From assembly GCA_023262855.1 (NCBI GenBank), contig JALQYQ010000034.1:1-40365 (forward strand): DNA of 40,365 nt. Reading direction: 5' to 3'. A program made the translations under genes and the position numbers. A model generated the notes under the pieces. It made no database searches. It was not told the DNA's origin and was given only the letters and a program-made list of their open reading frames with translations. Position 1 is the stretch's first letter; each line of letters opens with the position of its first letter. Shown piece by piece: positions 27,363 through 35,399 of the stretch. This DNA comes from Crocinitomicaceae bacterium. GTDB taxonomy: Bacteria; Bacteroidota; Bacteroidia; Flavobacteriales_D; Crocinitomicaceae.

Positions 27363-28418
27363 TTACAATTCCATGCGCAACTGTTCTGGTTCACCTTCCA
27401 TGAATCCACTAATTTGAAATCCAAGCAAACGAATTGGTCGTTCTAAGGGTGTAAATTGTAGCGTTAATTCATCAGCTAACAACTTCAATTGATCCAATGT
27501 TTTAATTCCTTCAGGCAGTGTTTTTGAACGATTACGCACAGTAAAATCATTGTATTTCACTTTTAAAGTAAGTGATTTACCCAACTTCCCAAATCGTTGA
27601 TAACGCTCCCAAACGGAAGACAACATTCGTTCTGATAAATCCAAGAAACCATTCGTATCGAAAATATCAGCATGCAAAGTTGTTTCCGCGGCAATACTTT
27701 TTCGTTCACGATCTGGAACAACAGGACGATTATCGATTCCACGACAAATATCGAACAAGAACTTTCCCGCCTTACCAAAGTGCTGAGTCAATTGTTCCAA
27801 GCTGAATCCTTTTAAATCTTTTCCTTTATAGATTTGTAACTCATGCATGCGATCAGCAGTAACCTTTCCTACACCAAAAAAACGTTCGATTGGCAATTCA
27901 TTGACATACCCTTGAGCTTCTTCAGGAGTAATGACAAACAAGCCATTTGGTTTATCTTGGTCCGAAGCTAATTTTGCCAAGAATTTACTATAGGAAACTC
28001 CAGCTGATGCTACCAAGCCTAATTCCGTTTTAATATCCGTTTTGATAGCTTGCGCAATAAATGTAGCGGAAGCCATTTGTTGTTTATTCTCCGTTACATC
28101 CAAAAATGCTTCATCCAATGCAAGTGGTTCAATTACATCCGTGTAGCGATTAAAAATGGTATGAATATGATTCGAAATTTCCTTGTAACGAGCAAAATTA
28201 GGTTTCACAAAAATCAACTCAGGACACAACTTTACGGCTGTTTGCGAATTCATTGCTGACTTTACGCCAAACTTTCTAGCTTCATAACTAGCTGCTGCAA
28301 TTACACCGCGTTCTCTGGTTCCACCAACTGCAACAGGTTTACCTAACAAGTCAGGATTATCCAATTGTTCCACCGATGCATAAAAAGCATCCATATCGAT
28401 ATGAATGATTTTTCTCAT
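27363..28418 (-). CDS. dinB: DNA polymerase IV (Y-family)
   Basis: 351 residues, the normal length for DinB. A cytosolic translesion polymerase that copies damaged DNA without proofreading. The catalytic metal ligands are Asp8 in IHIDMDAFYASVEQ and Asp102/Glu103 in PLALDEAFLDVT. GGTRERGVIAAASYEARKFGV is the finger region, and LAKLASDQDKPNG and the HhH stretch PIERFFGVGKVTADRMHELQ follow. The C-terminal little-finger domain ends KLLADELTLQFTPLERPIRLLGFQISGF. The catalytic motif has Ala where most family members have Ser before LDEA. No beta-clamp tail is obvious beyond the last residues. It ends 16 bp from the convergent MORN gene. Confidence 0.96.
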   Translation of the reverse strand: MRKIIHIDMDAFYASVEQLDNPDLLGKPVAVGGTRERGVIAAASYEARKFGVKSAMNSQTAVKLCPELIFVKPNFARYKEISNHIHTIFNRYTDVIEPLALDEAFLDVTENKQQMASATFIAQAIKTDIKTELGLVASAGVSYSKFLAKLASDQDKPNGLFVITPEEAQGYVNELPIERFFGVGKVTADRMHELQIYKGKDLKGFSLEQLTQHFGKAGKFLFDICRGIDNRPVVPDRERKSIAAETTLHADIFDTNGFLDLSERMLSSVWERYQRFGKLGKSLTLKVKYNDFTVRNRSKTLPEGIKTLDQLKLLADELTLQFTPLERPIRLLGFQISGFMEGEPEQLRMEL

Positions 28419-28436
28419 AATGGATTCTGAAGGGAA

Positions 28437-29522
28437 TTAATTTTTCTTCTGAAAGAATTTCGCAGAAAGTAAAGGAATGATAAAAATCAACAATGTTAAA
28501 GCCGAAACAAACAAATCGAATTCTTCTGATTCAATCCATTTGAATTTATTATTGTTTTTAAATAACAATGTTAAATTTTCACTGTTACTTGATTGATTTT
28601 TTATCACTTGATTCTGGTTAAATTCAATAACATTATTCGTTTGAAGGTTTTCGAATTTAAAAACATTGTGATCAAACATCGTGTAAGTGTTTCGCATATC
28701 ATTAGAAACATGAACGAACGTTATTTTATATGAATGATTCAAATGAATTTTTTTCTTCAGATTTATCTCTAAATCACCTTCTTTATTGAGTCGTTGATCC
28801 GATAATTTTACTACTTCAATAGGATTTTTCCCACTCAGATCAGTTAGTTGAATATGGCCTTTTGTAAAATCCATGTCACCAAAATGAACAACAAGCGCGA
28901 AACACAATTTCAACCCTAAAATTCCAATTACCAAGAACGCTGATTTCTCTAAAAACGGATACTTCTCCATTAAAACAACGAAGTATTTCGCAACATAACG
29001 CATTGCAAGAATCCCGATGAAAACACCTGTACAGATGATGAAAATGTTTGGTGTGTAGGCAACAACTGCGAAAATATTGTCAATTGAAAACACAATATCC
29101 ATAAACTCAACAGCAATTACCGTTGACCAGAAAACACCAACTATTCCAACAGTTGAACGATACAACACACTTTTCTTGGTATCTTGAACTTCTTCATCAA
29201 TTTCTTCTTGAGAACCTTTTGCAAAATGGCTTATTGCCATGTACAACAAATACAATCCACCAATTGGTTTCAGCCACCAAATTTCTAAGATATGTTCCAC
29301 CAAAACAAGCGCAATTCCGCGAAATAAATATGCTCCTAAAATACCATAACGCAATGCTTTTGCTTGTTGATCTTCTGGAAGATCTTTTACCATAGTTGCT
29401 AATACAGCAGCATTATCAAAAGACAGAATGACTTCCAACAAAAGAATTCCCAAGACAAGAAAAATGGCATTCAAAGGATGCTCCGTTAAAATCTTCATTA
29501 AATCTGCCCACTGCTCAGCCAT
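28437..29522 (-). CDS. TerC-family (DUF475-like) membrane protein with inserted soluble domain
   Basis: 361 residues. It has membrane helices at about 17-36, 60-78, 85-100, 120-140, 150-180 and 192-213 with the TerC acidic motifs LLLEVILSFDNAAVLA (27-42) and EFMDIVFSIDNIFAVV (139-154), implicated in metal-ion transport or resistance in the family. Between residues about 216 and 334 lies a polar, beta-rich insertion (Asn/Lys-rich, such as NLKKKIHLNHSYKITFVHVS) before a last membrane helix (LFVSALTLLIFIIPLLSAKF). The inner-membrane protein probably moves a divalent metal such as Mn (inference). A minus-strand -7 box TATCTTTG lies at 29542-29549. It is followed 18 bp later by dinB, perhaps co-transcribed. 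Confidence 0.9.
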   Translation of the reverse strand: MAEQWADLMKILTEHPLNAIFLVLGILLLEVILSFDNAAVLATMVKDLPEDQQAKALRYGILGAYLFRGIALVLVEHILEIWWLKPIGGLYLLYMAISHFAKGSQEEIDEEVQDTKKSVLYRSTVGIVGVFWSTVIAVEFMDIVFSIDNIFAVVAYTPNIFIICTGVFIGILAMRYVAKYFVVLMEKYPFLEKSAFLVIGILGLKLCFALVVHFGDMDFTKGHIQLTDLSGKNPIEVVKLSDQRLNKEGDLEINLKKKIHLNHSYKITFVHVSNDMRNTYTMFDHNVFKFENLQTNNVIEFNQNQVIKNQSSNSENLTLLFKNNNKFKWIESEEFDLFVSALTLLIFIIPLLSAKFFQKKN

Positions 29523-29541
29523 ACTTCATTTTTTGTTTGTA

Positions 29542-29549
29542 CAAAGATA
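29542..29549 (-). promoter_or_regulatory. Candidate -7 box of the TerC-family gene
   Basis: TATCTTTG on the minus strand matches TAnnTTTG and ends 19 nt before the ATG at 29522. No -33 TTG at the expected spacing. Confidence 0.4.
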
Positions 29550-29659
29550 GTTTTAGAATTTTAAAAATGGGAATCTGCTGAATTTTATGTTTGATTGAAA
29601 TGAACTTTTTTCTTAACTTAATTGATAAATTGATTTGATTCGGGTTGGTCAGTGATCCT

Positions 29660-29716
29660 GGGGACAAGTCACTCGGTAGTACGGACAGGTCGCGACCTGT
29701 CCCTACCGATACTCCT
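29660..29716. repeat. REP-like palindromic element upstream of the RAYT gene
   Basis: It contains the perfect 20-bp palindrome ggacaggtcgcgacctgtcc at 29683-29702. An outer stem cggtag (29674-29679) / ctaccg (29703-29708) has a 3-nt bulge. On the minus strand GTAG lies directly before the palindrome, as in REP elements mobilised by RAYT transposases. A second copy with related flanks is inside the transposase gene. Confidence 0.85.
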
Positions 29717-29759
29717 ATCCCCAAAATCAAATCATTATCATTTATATCAACTTAACCAA

Positions 29760-30338
29760 ATGAAAAAACGAAAATTAAACCGACTTAATCATTTTGATTA
29801 CTCAACCCAAACAGTCTATTTTGTAACCACAAACACGCATCAATTTAAACATCATTTCGGGAGGGTAATCAAAGGAAAAATGCATCTTAATTCTTTTGGT
29901 AAAATTGTTCATAATCAACTTTTATGGTTGGAAGAAAATTATGACTACGTTCAAATCCACAATTATGTAATAATGCCAAATCATGTGCATATTTTACTGG
30001 AAATTAATCAAGGTCGTATTGGTAGGGGAAAATCACTCTTCAGCAAGGACAGGTCGCGACCTGTCCCTACTGATGCTACTCCGCCTAAACTAAAATCTTT
30101 ATCATCGATTATCGGTGCATTAAAAACGACATCTTCCAAACAAATACATATTGAAGGGAATTTGGATTTCAAATGGCATCGCTCATTTCATGATTCAATC
30201 GTAAAGGATGAAATTGCCTATTATAAAATCAATCAATACATCAATGAAAATCCAAAAAAATGGAATCTTGATGAATTTTTTTCTCAAAATAAACAGCTAA
30301 AAAAAATACATTTCGCTAAAACTTCCATAAGGAAATAA
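29760..30338 (+). CDS. REP-associated tyrosine transposase (RAYT, Y1_Tnp family)
   Basis: 192 residues from the ATG at 29760 (MKKRKLNRLNHFDYS). The frame stays open upstream through the REP-like repeat, which is not family-like. The HUH motif is MPNHVHILLEI (His75, His77), and QTVYFVTTNTHQF is the N-terminal strand. The catalytic Tyr is probably Tyr160 in INQYINENPKKW. RAYT enzymes are single-strand nucleases of the IS200/IS605 superfamily that act on REP sequences. Residues about 88-113 (GRGKSLFSKDRSRPVPTDAT) are encoded by a copy of the same palindrome that lies upstream, so the protein carries a REP in its own coding region. A complete, apparently intact single-copy gene between TerC and uvrB. 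Confidence 0.93.
   Translation: MKKRKLNRLNHFDYSTQTVYFVTTNTHQFKHHFGRVIKGKMHLNSFGKIVHNQLLWLEENYDYVQIHNYVIMPNHVHILLEINQGRIGRGKSLFSKDRSRPVPTDATPPKLKSLSSIIGALKTTSSKQIHIEGNLDFKWHRSFHDSIVKDEIAYYKINQYINENPKKWNLDEFFSQNKQLKKIHFAKTSIRK
30025..30081. repeat. REP-like palindrome inside the RAYT coding sequence
   Basis: The perfect palindrome ggacaggtcgcgacctgtcc at 30047-30066 is followed by ctac (30067-30070), with flanks (gggga, tcactc, tgat, actcc) matching the upstream element at 29660-29716. It is read in frame as KDRSRPVP and does not interrupt the gene. Confidence 0.85.
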
Positions 30339-30340
30339 AG

Positions 30341-30348
30341 TATCTTTG
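30341..30348 (+). promoter_or_regulatory. -7 box of uvrB, 4 nt before ATG
   Basis: TATCTTTG matches TAnnTTTG and ends 4 nt before the uvrB ATG at 30353; it starts 3 bp after the RAYT stop. It suggests a leaderless uvrB transcript independent of the RAYT. No good -33 TTG. Confidence 0.4.
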
Positions 30349-30352
30349 AAGG

Positions 30353-32377
30353 ATGGAATTTCAACTCGAATCAGACTTTCAGCCAACAGGAGATCAGCCA
30401 GAAGCAATAAGACAATTAGTAGATGGTTTGAATGCTGGTGTGCAACATCAAACTTTGCTTGGTGTAACTGGAAGTGGGAAAACGTTTACAGTTGCCAACG
30501 TCATCAAAGAAATCAATCGACCAACATTGATATTATCGCATAATAAAACCTTGGCAGCTCAATTGTATGGCGAATTCAAACAGTTTTTTCCTCACAATGC
30601 GGTTGAATATTTTGTTTCCTATTATGATTATTACCAGCCTGAGGCATTCATGCCCGTTACTGGAACGTACATTGAAAAGGATTTACAAGTAAATGATGAA
30701 TTAGAAAAATTGCGTTTATCCGCAACTTCAGCATTACTTTCAGGACGTAAAGATGTCATTATCGTTTCTTCCGTTTCCTGCATTTATGGTATTGGAAATC
30801 CCAATGAATTTGCGAATAGTATCATCAGTTTGCGCGTTGGTCAAACAGTTTCGCGCAATAAATTCTTGTTTAAACTCGTCGAAAATCTGTATTCGAGAGC
30901 GAATATCGAATTCAAACGTGGAATGTTTCGGGTAAAAGGAGATACCGTTGATATTTACTTGGCTTACGCTGATTATGCCATCCGAATTGAGTTTTGGGGT
31001 GATGACATCGAAGCTATTTCTTCCATTGATCCAGTTTCAAATTCGAAGATTGAAGTTTTCCAAGACATAAACATTTATCCAGCTAATATTTTCGTTTCAA
31101 GTCCAGAAAACACACGAAAAGCCATTGAACAAATCGGTGAAGACATGGTTGTTCAAGTTGCTAATTTCAAAGCTGAAGGAAAAATTGAAGAAGCAAAACG
31201 TCTCGAAGAACGTGTTAGTTATGACCTTGAAATGATCCGTGAATTGGGCTATTGTTCGGGAATTGAAAATTATTCGCGCTACTTCGACCAGCGTCAACCA
31301 GGAGAGCGACCATTCTGCTTGTTGGATTATTTTCCGGATGATTTCTTAATGGTCATTGACGAAAGTCACGTGACAATTCCACAAATTCGAGCAATGTATG
31401 GAGGTGATCGTGCACGAAAAATCAACTTGGTAGATTACGGTTTCCGTTTACAAGCTGCAGTCGATAACCGACCGTTAAAATTTGAAGAATTTGAAAATCT
31501 TCTCCATCAGGCAATTTATGTTTCTGCCACACCAGCTGATTACGAAGTTGAAAAATCGGAAGGGATTTTAGTAGAACAAGTTATTCGTCCTACAGGACTT
31601 TTAGATCCAATAATTGACGTACGACCAAGCTTGAACCAGATCGATAATTTGATTGAGGAAATTCAATTGCGCATTCAAAAAGATGAGCGTACGCTTGTTA
31701 CTACGCTAACCAAACGTATGGCTGAAGAATTGTATAAGTACTTGGATCGTTTGGGAATTCTTTGTCGCTATATTCACAGTGATGTGGACACAATTGAACG
31801 CGTTGAAATCTTAAGACAATTGCGTTTGGGTACTTTTCATGTGTTGATTGGAGTAAACCTATTGAGAGAAGGTTTGGATTTGCCAGAAGTTTCATTGGTC
31901 GCAATTTTAGATGCCGACAAAGAAGGATTTTTACGCAATGTTCGTTCGCTAGTACAAACAACAGGGCGCGCGGCTCGAAATGTCAATGGAATGGTAATTA
32001 TGTATGCTGATAAAATGACCGATTCCATGCAGAAAACCATCGATGAAACGGCGCGTAGAAGAACAATTCAAATGGCTTACAACGAAGAACATGGTTTGGT
32101 TCCAACCGCTTTAAATAAGTCGAAAGAAAAAATCATGGAATCAACAAAAGTAGCTGATGGAGATCCAGCTACGCGCAGTTTGAAATACGAATATTCCGAA
32201 GAAATTTCGATAGCTGCGGATCCGGTTATTGCTTACATGTCAGCTGAACAGCTTGACAAAACAATTGCATTCACACGAAAAGAAATGGAAAAAGCCGCCA
32301 AAGAATTAGATTTTATCGAGGCTGCTCGTTTGCGTGATGAATTGTATGCGTTGGAAGAGCGAAAAAAATCACTTTAA
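30353..32377 (+). CDS. uvrB: Excinuclease ABC subunit B
   Basis: 674 residues, full family length. The damage-verifying helicase-like subunit of nucleotide excision repair, working with UvrA and UvrC in the cytosol. Walker A is GVTGSGKTFTV (37-47), and the DNA-probing hairpin region is YFVSYYDYYQPEAFMPVTGT. ISATSALLSGRKDVIIVSSVSCIYG-type helicase motifs follow. Motif II is MVIDESHVTIPQ; motifs V-VI include GVNLLREGLDLPEVSLVAIL and QTTGRAARN. The C-terminal UVR domain (TIAFTRKEMEKAAKELDFIE) binds UvrC. It follows the RAYT by 14 bp but probably has its own promoter. Confidence 0.98.
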   Translation: MEFQLESDFQPTGDQPEAIRQLVDGLNAGVQHQTLLGVTGSGKTFTVANVIKEINRPTLILSHNKTLAAQLYGEFKQFFPHNAVEYFVSYYDYYQPEAFMPVTGTYIEKDLQVNDELEKLRLSATSALLSGRKDVIIVSSVSCIYGIGNPNEFANSIISLRVGQTVSRNKFLFKLVENLYSRANIEFKRGMFRVKGDTVDIYLAYADYAIRIEFWGDDIEAISSIDPVSNSKIEVFQDINIYPANIFVSSPENTRKAIEQIGEDMVVQVANFKAEGKIEEAKRLEERVSYDLEMIRELGYCSGIENYSRYFDQRQPGERPFCLLDYFPDDFLMVIDESHVTIPQIRAMYGGDRARKINLVDYGFRLQAAVDNRPLKFEEFENLLHQAIYVSATPADYEVEKSEGILVEQVIRPTGLLDPIIDVRPSLNQIDNLIEEIQLRIQKDERTLVTTLTKRMAEELYKYLDRLGILCRYIHSDVDTIERVEILRQLRLGTFHVLIGVNLLREGLDLPEVSLVAILDADKEGFLRNVRSLVQTTGRAARNVNGMVIMYADKMTDSMQKTIDETARRRTIQMAYNEEHGLVPTALNKSKEKIMESTKVADGDPATRSLKYEYSEEISIAADPVIAYMSAEQLDKTIAFTRKEMEKAAKELDFIEAARLRDELYALEERKKSL

Positions 32378-32413
32378 ATTTTCAAAAACCAATAGATTAT
32401 TCAATCAAATTAT

Positions 32414-32421
32414 TATTTTCG
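32414..32421 (+). promoter_or_regulatory. -7-like box 4 nt before the SRPBCC gene
   Basis: TATTTTCG, one base off TAnnTTTG, ends exactly 4 nt before ATG 32426. It fits the pattern seen at three other genes in the window and would drive the five-gene small-protein run. Confidence 0.3.
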
Positions 32422-32425
32422 TTAA

Positions 32426-32833
32426 ATGATCACTGTAAAAACCACAATTCACTCTTCGATAGAGCAAGTTTGGGCTGCTTGGACTTCCCCAGAACATATT
32501 ACAAAATGGACATTTGCCTCGGATGATTGGCATGCACCTTATGCTGAAATCGATTTAAAAGTTGGAGGACGCTTCAAAACAACTATGGCTGCAAAAGACG
32601 AAAGCTTTTCGTTTGATTTTAGTGGAACGTTCACAGAAGTTGAGCCGATGAAAAAAATCGCTTATACCTTGGATGATGACCGTAAAGTTGTAATCGAGTT
32701 TAACGTAAATAGTGAAGAAGTAACAGTTGTAGAATCCTTCGACCCAGAGTCTGTTAATTCGCTTGAATTGCAAGAAACAGGTTGGCAAATGATCTTAAAT
32801 AACTTTAAAAAACACGTTGATTCACTTTCATAA
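32426..32833 (+). CDS. SRPBCC (AHSA1-like) protein
   Basis: 135 residues of the START/Bet v 1-like SRPBCC fold, Aha1-C-terminal type. It starts with ITVKTTIHSSIEQVWAAWTS and has the typical PEHITKWTFASDDWHAPYAE and GGRFKTTMAAKDES strands, ending with a long C-terminal helix (GWQMILNNFKKHVDSL). Cytosolic, with a hydrophobic pocket for a small ligand that cannot be named from sequence. First of five closely packed small genes on the plus strand. Confidence 0.9.
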   Translation: MITVKTTIHSSIEQVWAAWTSPEHITKWTFASDDWHAPYAEIDLKVGGRFKTTMAAKDESFSFDFSGTFTEVEPMKKIAYTLDDDRKVVIEFNVNSEEVTVVESFDPESVNSLELQETGWQMILNNFKKHVDSLS

Positions 32834-32841
32834 TTTCAACT

Positions 32842-33381
32842 ATGACTATTTTAATCTATATATTATTGGGAATTGTTGGCTTTATTGCTTTGATTTTAAT
32901 CGCTGCTTTATTTTCAAAAAAAGACTATTCAACAGAACGATCAATTACAATTAATCGCTCAGCGCAAGATGTTTATGACTATTTACGTCACTTGAAAAAC
33001 CAAGAAAAATTCAGTAAATGGGTGATGACAGATCCAACCATGGATGTTAAATTAACTGGAGAAGATGGTCAAATTGGATTCATTTATGCGTGGGATAGTA
33101 AGAACAAACAAGCAGGCGCGGGAGAACAAGAATTAATTGGTCTTACTGAAGGAAAATTGATCGAAGTCGAAGTGCGTTTTCTTCGCCCATTTAAAGGACT
33201 TGCTAAAACACCTTTTAAAATTGATGCGTTGACAGCTACACAATCACGTGTTACTTGGGGAATGAGCAGCAGTATGGCTTATCCAATGAATGCGATGATG
33301 TTCTTCATGAATTTTGATAAGATTCTTGGAAATGATATTGAAATTAGCTTAAAAAGACTGAAAGGAATACTTGAAAAATAG
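32842..33381 (+). CDS. SRPBCC protein with N-terminal membrane anchor
   Basis: 179 residues. A membrane segment (IYILLGIVGFIALILIAALF, 4-23) is followed by a polyketide-cyclase/dehydrase-like SRPBCC domain (RSITINRSAQDVYDYLRHLK, FSKWVMTDPTM, AYPMNAMMFFMNFDKILGND). The domain is probably on the cytoplasmic side or in the periplasm; the sequence does not settle which. Its start lies 8 bp behind the first SRPBCC gene and 5 bp ahead of DUF1801, so it is co-transcribed. The ligand is unknown. Confidence 0.88.
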   Translation: MTILIYILLGIVGFIALILIAALFSKKDYSTERSITINRSAQDVYDYLRHLKNQEKFSKWVMTDPTMDVKLTGEDGQIGFIYAWDSKNKQAGAGEQELIGLTEGKLIEVEVRFLRPFKGLAKTPFKIDALTATQSRVTWGMSSSMAYPMNAMMFFMNFDKILGNDIEISLKRLKGILEK

Positions 33382-33386
33382 TACAG

Positions 33387-33734
33387 ATGAATGAAATCGA
33401 TCAGTATATTTCCGCATTTCCTAATGAAGTTCAAGAACGTTTAGAATTAATTCGTTCAACTATAAAAGCTGCCGCTCCTGACGCTGAAGAAGTCATTTCT
33501 TACAAAATGCCAGCTTACAAATTAAAGGGAATTTTAGTTTATTTTGCTGGTTATCAAAACCACATTGGCTTTTACCCAGGAGCCAACGGCATCAGTCATT
33601 TTCAAGAAGAAATTAATCAGTTTAAAAACGCAAAAGGTTCTGTTCAATTTCCACATACATTACCTCTACCTTTAGATTTGGTAACCCGAATAGTAGCTTT
33701 TCGCCGTGATGAAAATTTAGCAAAAAAGAAATGA
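33387..33734 (+). CDS. DUF1801 (YdhG-like) protein
   Basis: 115 residues. The family pattern is clear: FPNEVQERLELIRSTIKAAAPDAEEVISYKMPAYKLKG, here split as AAAPDAEEVISYKMPAY, then VYFAGYQNHIGFYPG and a basic C-terminus. These small cytosolic proteins are also annotated as iron chaperone/YdhG-like, with no firmly established role. It overlaps the GNAT gene by 4 bp (ATGA). Confidence 0.92.
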   Translation: MNEIDQYISAFPNEVQERLELIRSTIKAAAPDAEEVISYKMPAYKLKGILVYFAGYQNHIGFYPGANGISHFQEEINQFKNAKGSVQFPHTLPLPLDLVTRIVAFRRDENLAKKK

Positions 33735-34246
33735 ATTATTTCTCGCAATCATCCGATCGTCTCAACTTTCGTAAATTAGTGCCGGAGGACATTCCAAATT
33801 GGTTAGAATTTTTTGAAAATAATCCTGGTCTTCATTTTCTTGGAATGGACTTAAATAAGTCACACTTGGAATTAGCAACTGGGTGGATTACAGCACAATT
33901 CGATCGCTACGAAAATCAAGGATTGGGTCATCTTGCCATTGAATTAAAAGAAACTGGCGAATTCATTGGAATGGCGGGCATAATTCCGCGTGAATTAGAC
34001 GAAAAAAACTATTTCGAAATTGCTTATTCCTTTAAACCACGCTTTTGGGGAAATGGTTATGCCGCGGAAGCAGCTCAGCACTTGAAAAAATTTGGTCGTG
34101 ATTCAGGTATCTCAGAACACTTTATTTCAATCATCGACTTGGATAATTTCCCATCCCAAAAAGTGGCTCGAAAAAATAATATGGAAATTCTGTTTAAAAC
34201 TGATTATTTAGGCATGGAAGTGTTTATTTTTGGGACTTCAAATTAA
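33731..34246 (+). CDS. GNAT family N-acetyltransferase
   Basis: 171 residues, RimJ/RimL-like group. SDRLNFRKLVPEDIPNWLEFF is the usual N-terminal strand-helix. FIGMAGIIPRELDEKNYFEI and the acetyl-CoA loop FWGNGYAAEAAQ follow, then VARKNNMEILFKTDYLGMEV. It transfers an acetyl group from acetyl-CoA to an unknown amine, cytosolic. Its ATG overlaps the DUF1801 stop by 4 bp, and the DUF3817 gene starts 5 bp after its stop. Confidence 0.92.
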   Translation: MNYFSQSSDRLNFRKLVPEDIPNWLEFFENNPGLHFLGMDLNKSHLELATGWITAQFDRYENQGLGHLAIELKETGEFIGMAGIIPRELDEKNYFEIAYSFKPRFWGNGYAAEAAQHLKKFGRDSGISEHFISIIDLDNFPSQKVARKNNMEILFKTDYLGMEVFIFGTSN

Positions 34247-34251
34247 TCGAT

Positions 34252-34545
34252 ATGAATTTCAAAACATTATTGGGTCAACTGCAACTTTTAGCTATACTAG
34301 AAGGAATTTCTTACATCTCATTCGGATTGACCATGCCGCTTAAATACATCTGGGACATCAAAGGTCCAAACTATTATGTAGGAATGGCACATGGATTTTT
34401 ATTTATTGCCTATTGCATGTGGGTTGTCCTAGTTCACAATGACAAAAAGTTACCTTTAAAAACAACGGGACTTTTGCTTGTTTCATCCTTGGTTCCATTC
34501 ATGACATTTTGGGCTGAACGTAAAATTCTTAAAAAGGTAAATTAA
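34252..34545 (+). CDS. DUF3817 small membrane protein
   Basis: 97 residues with three likely membrane helices (LLAILEGISYISFGLTMP, MAHGFLFIAYCMWVVLV, LLLVSSLVPFMTFWAE). The sequence LEGISYISFGLTMPLKYIW and GMAHGFLFIAY are typical of DUF3817, a family of unknown function in bacterial inner membranes. Last gene of the small-protein run; a REP-like hairpin follows. Confidence 0.92.
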   Translation: MNFKTLLGQLQLLAILEGISYISFGLTMPLKYIWDIKGPNYYVGMAHGFLFIAYCMWVVLVHNDKKLPLKTTGLLLVSSLVPFMTFWAERKILKKVN

Positions 34546-34607
34546 TTTCCAGGATCTAATCAAGGGGTGAATTAATTTAGTCGATTTGTTTTGCTTTAAA
34601 TAGTAAT

Positions 34608-34635
34608 CGCGCACTGAGGTTCTCGAAGTGCAGCG
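34608..34635. repeat. Imperfect hairpin, REP-like intergenic element
   Basis: Stem CGC-GCACT-GAG, loop GTT, CTC-(GA)-AGTGC-(A)-GCG, with small bulges on the 3' side. The core resembles the short palindromes scattered between genes in many bacteria. It is not followed by a T run, so it is a poor intrinsic terminator. Confidence 0.5.
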
Positions 34636-34679
34636 AATAGTAAAAAAGTTCATTTCAATTTCTTATCTTCGTGCCGACT

Positions 34680-35399
34680 ATGGACACAAGAAAACATGTA
34701 GAAGTATGTTTCACACCTGGTGAATATGCTTATTATAAAGACGATTACGAAATCGTAGTAGTAATCGACGTATTGCGCGCAACATCAGCTATTTGTGCTG
34801 CATTCGACAATGGAATTAAAGCAATTATTCCAGTTCCAACCGTTGAAGAAGCATGGGAATACAAACAAAAAGGATATTTGGCAGGAGCTGAACGTAAAGG
34901 TCAAATTGTTGAAGGATTTGATTTTGGAAATTCACCTTTCTCCTATATGCGTGAAGAATTCAAAGGTCAAGAAGTTGTTTTAACGACAACAAATGGGACA
35001 AAATCTTTAGATGTTGCAAAAGACGCTGAAATTGTTGTTGTTGGATCGTTTTTAAACCTTGAAGCGCTTTCTGTATGGTTAAGTAAACAAGATAAAAATG
35101 TATTGTGCTTGTGTTCAGGTTGGCAAGATAAATTCAATTTAGAAGATACAATTTGCGCAGGTGCAATCTCGGATTATTTACTTTCAACTGGAAATTTTAC
35201 TTCCGATGAAGATTCTTCAATTGCAGCAAAATATTTGTATCTTTCTGCAAAGGATAACTATTTCGGTTATTTAAAATCAAGTTCTCATCGTAGAAGATTG
35301 AAAAACTTGAATTTGAATGAGGACATTAAATATTGTCTTACACCGAATCAAACTACTGTTATTCCGATTTTAAAAGATGGGAAATTGGTTCAACTATAA
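34680..35399 (+). CDS. comB: 2-phosphosulfolactate phosphatase (ComB family)
   Basis: 239 residues from the ATG at 34680; an upstream GTG at 34671 is less likely. Family motifs: VVIDVLRATSAICAAFDNGI, VEGFDFGNSPFSYMREEF, TTNGTKSLDVA and VLCLCSGWQDKFNLEDTICA. ComB is a Mg-dependent phosphatase that turns 2-phosphosulfolactate into sulfolactate in coenzyme M and related sulfonate pathways. No partner ComA is in the window. Bacteroidota do not make coenzyme M, so a sulfonate or sulfonolipid link is possible but unproven. A TATCTTCG box lies at 34664-34671. The next gene starts inside its last codons. Confidence 0.92.
   Translation: MDTRKHVEVCFTPGEYAYYKDDYEIVVVIDVLRATSAICAAFDNGIKAIIPVPTVEEAWEYKQKGYLAGAERKGQIVEGFDFGNSPFSYMREEFKGQEVVLTTTNGTKSLDVAKDAEIVVVGSFLNLEALSVWLSKQDKNVLCLCSGWQDKFNLEDTICAGAISDYLLSTGNFTSDEDSSIAAKYLYLSAKDNYFGYLKSSSHRRRLKNLNLNEDIKYCLTPNQTTVIPILKDGKLVQL

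Noticed and set aside
29515..29759. Small open frames on both strands across the REP-like element upstream of the RAYT
   Set aside because: They are produced by the palindrome and have no family-like sequence.
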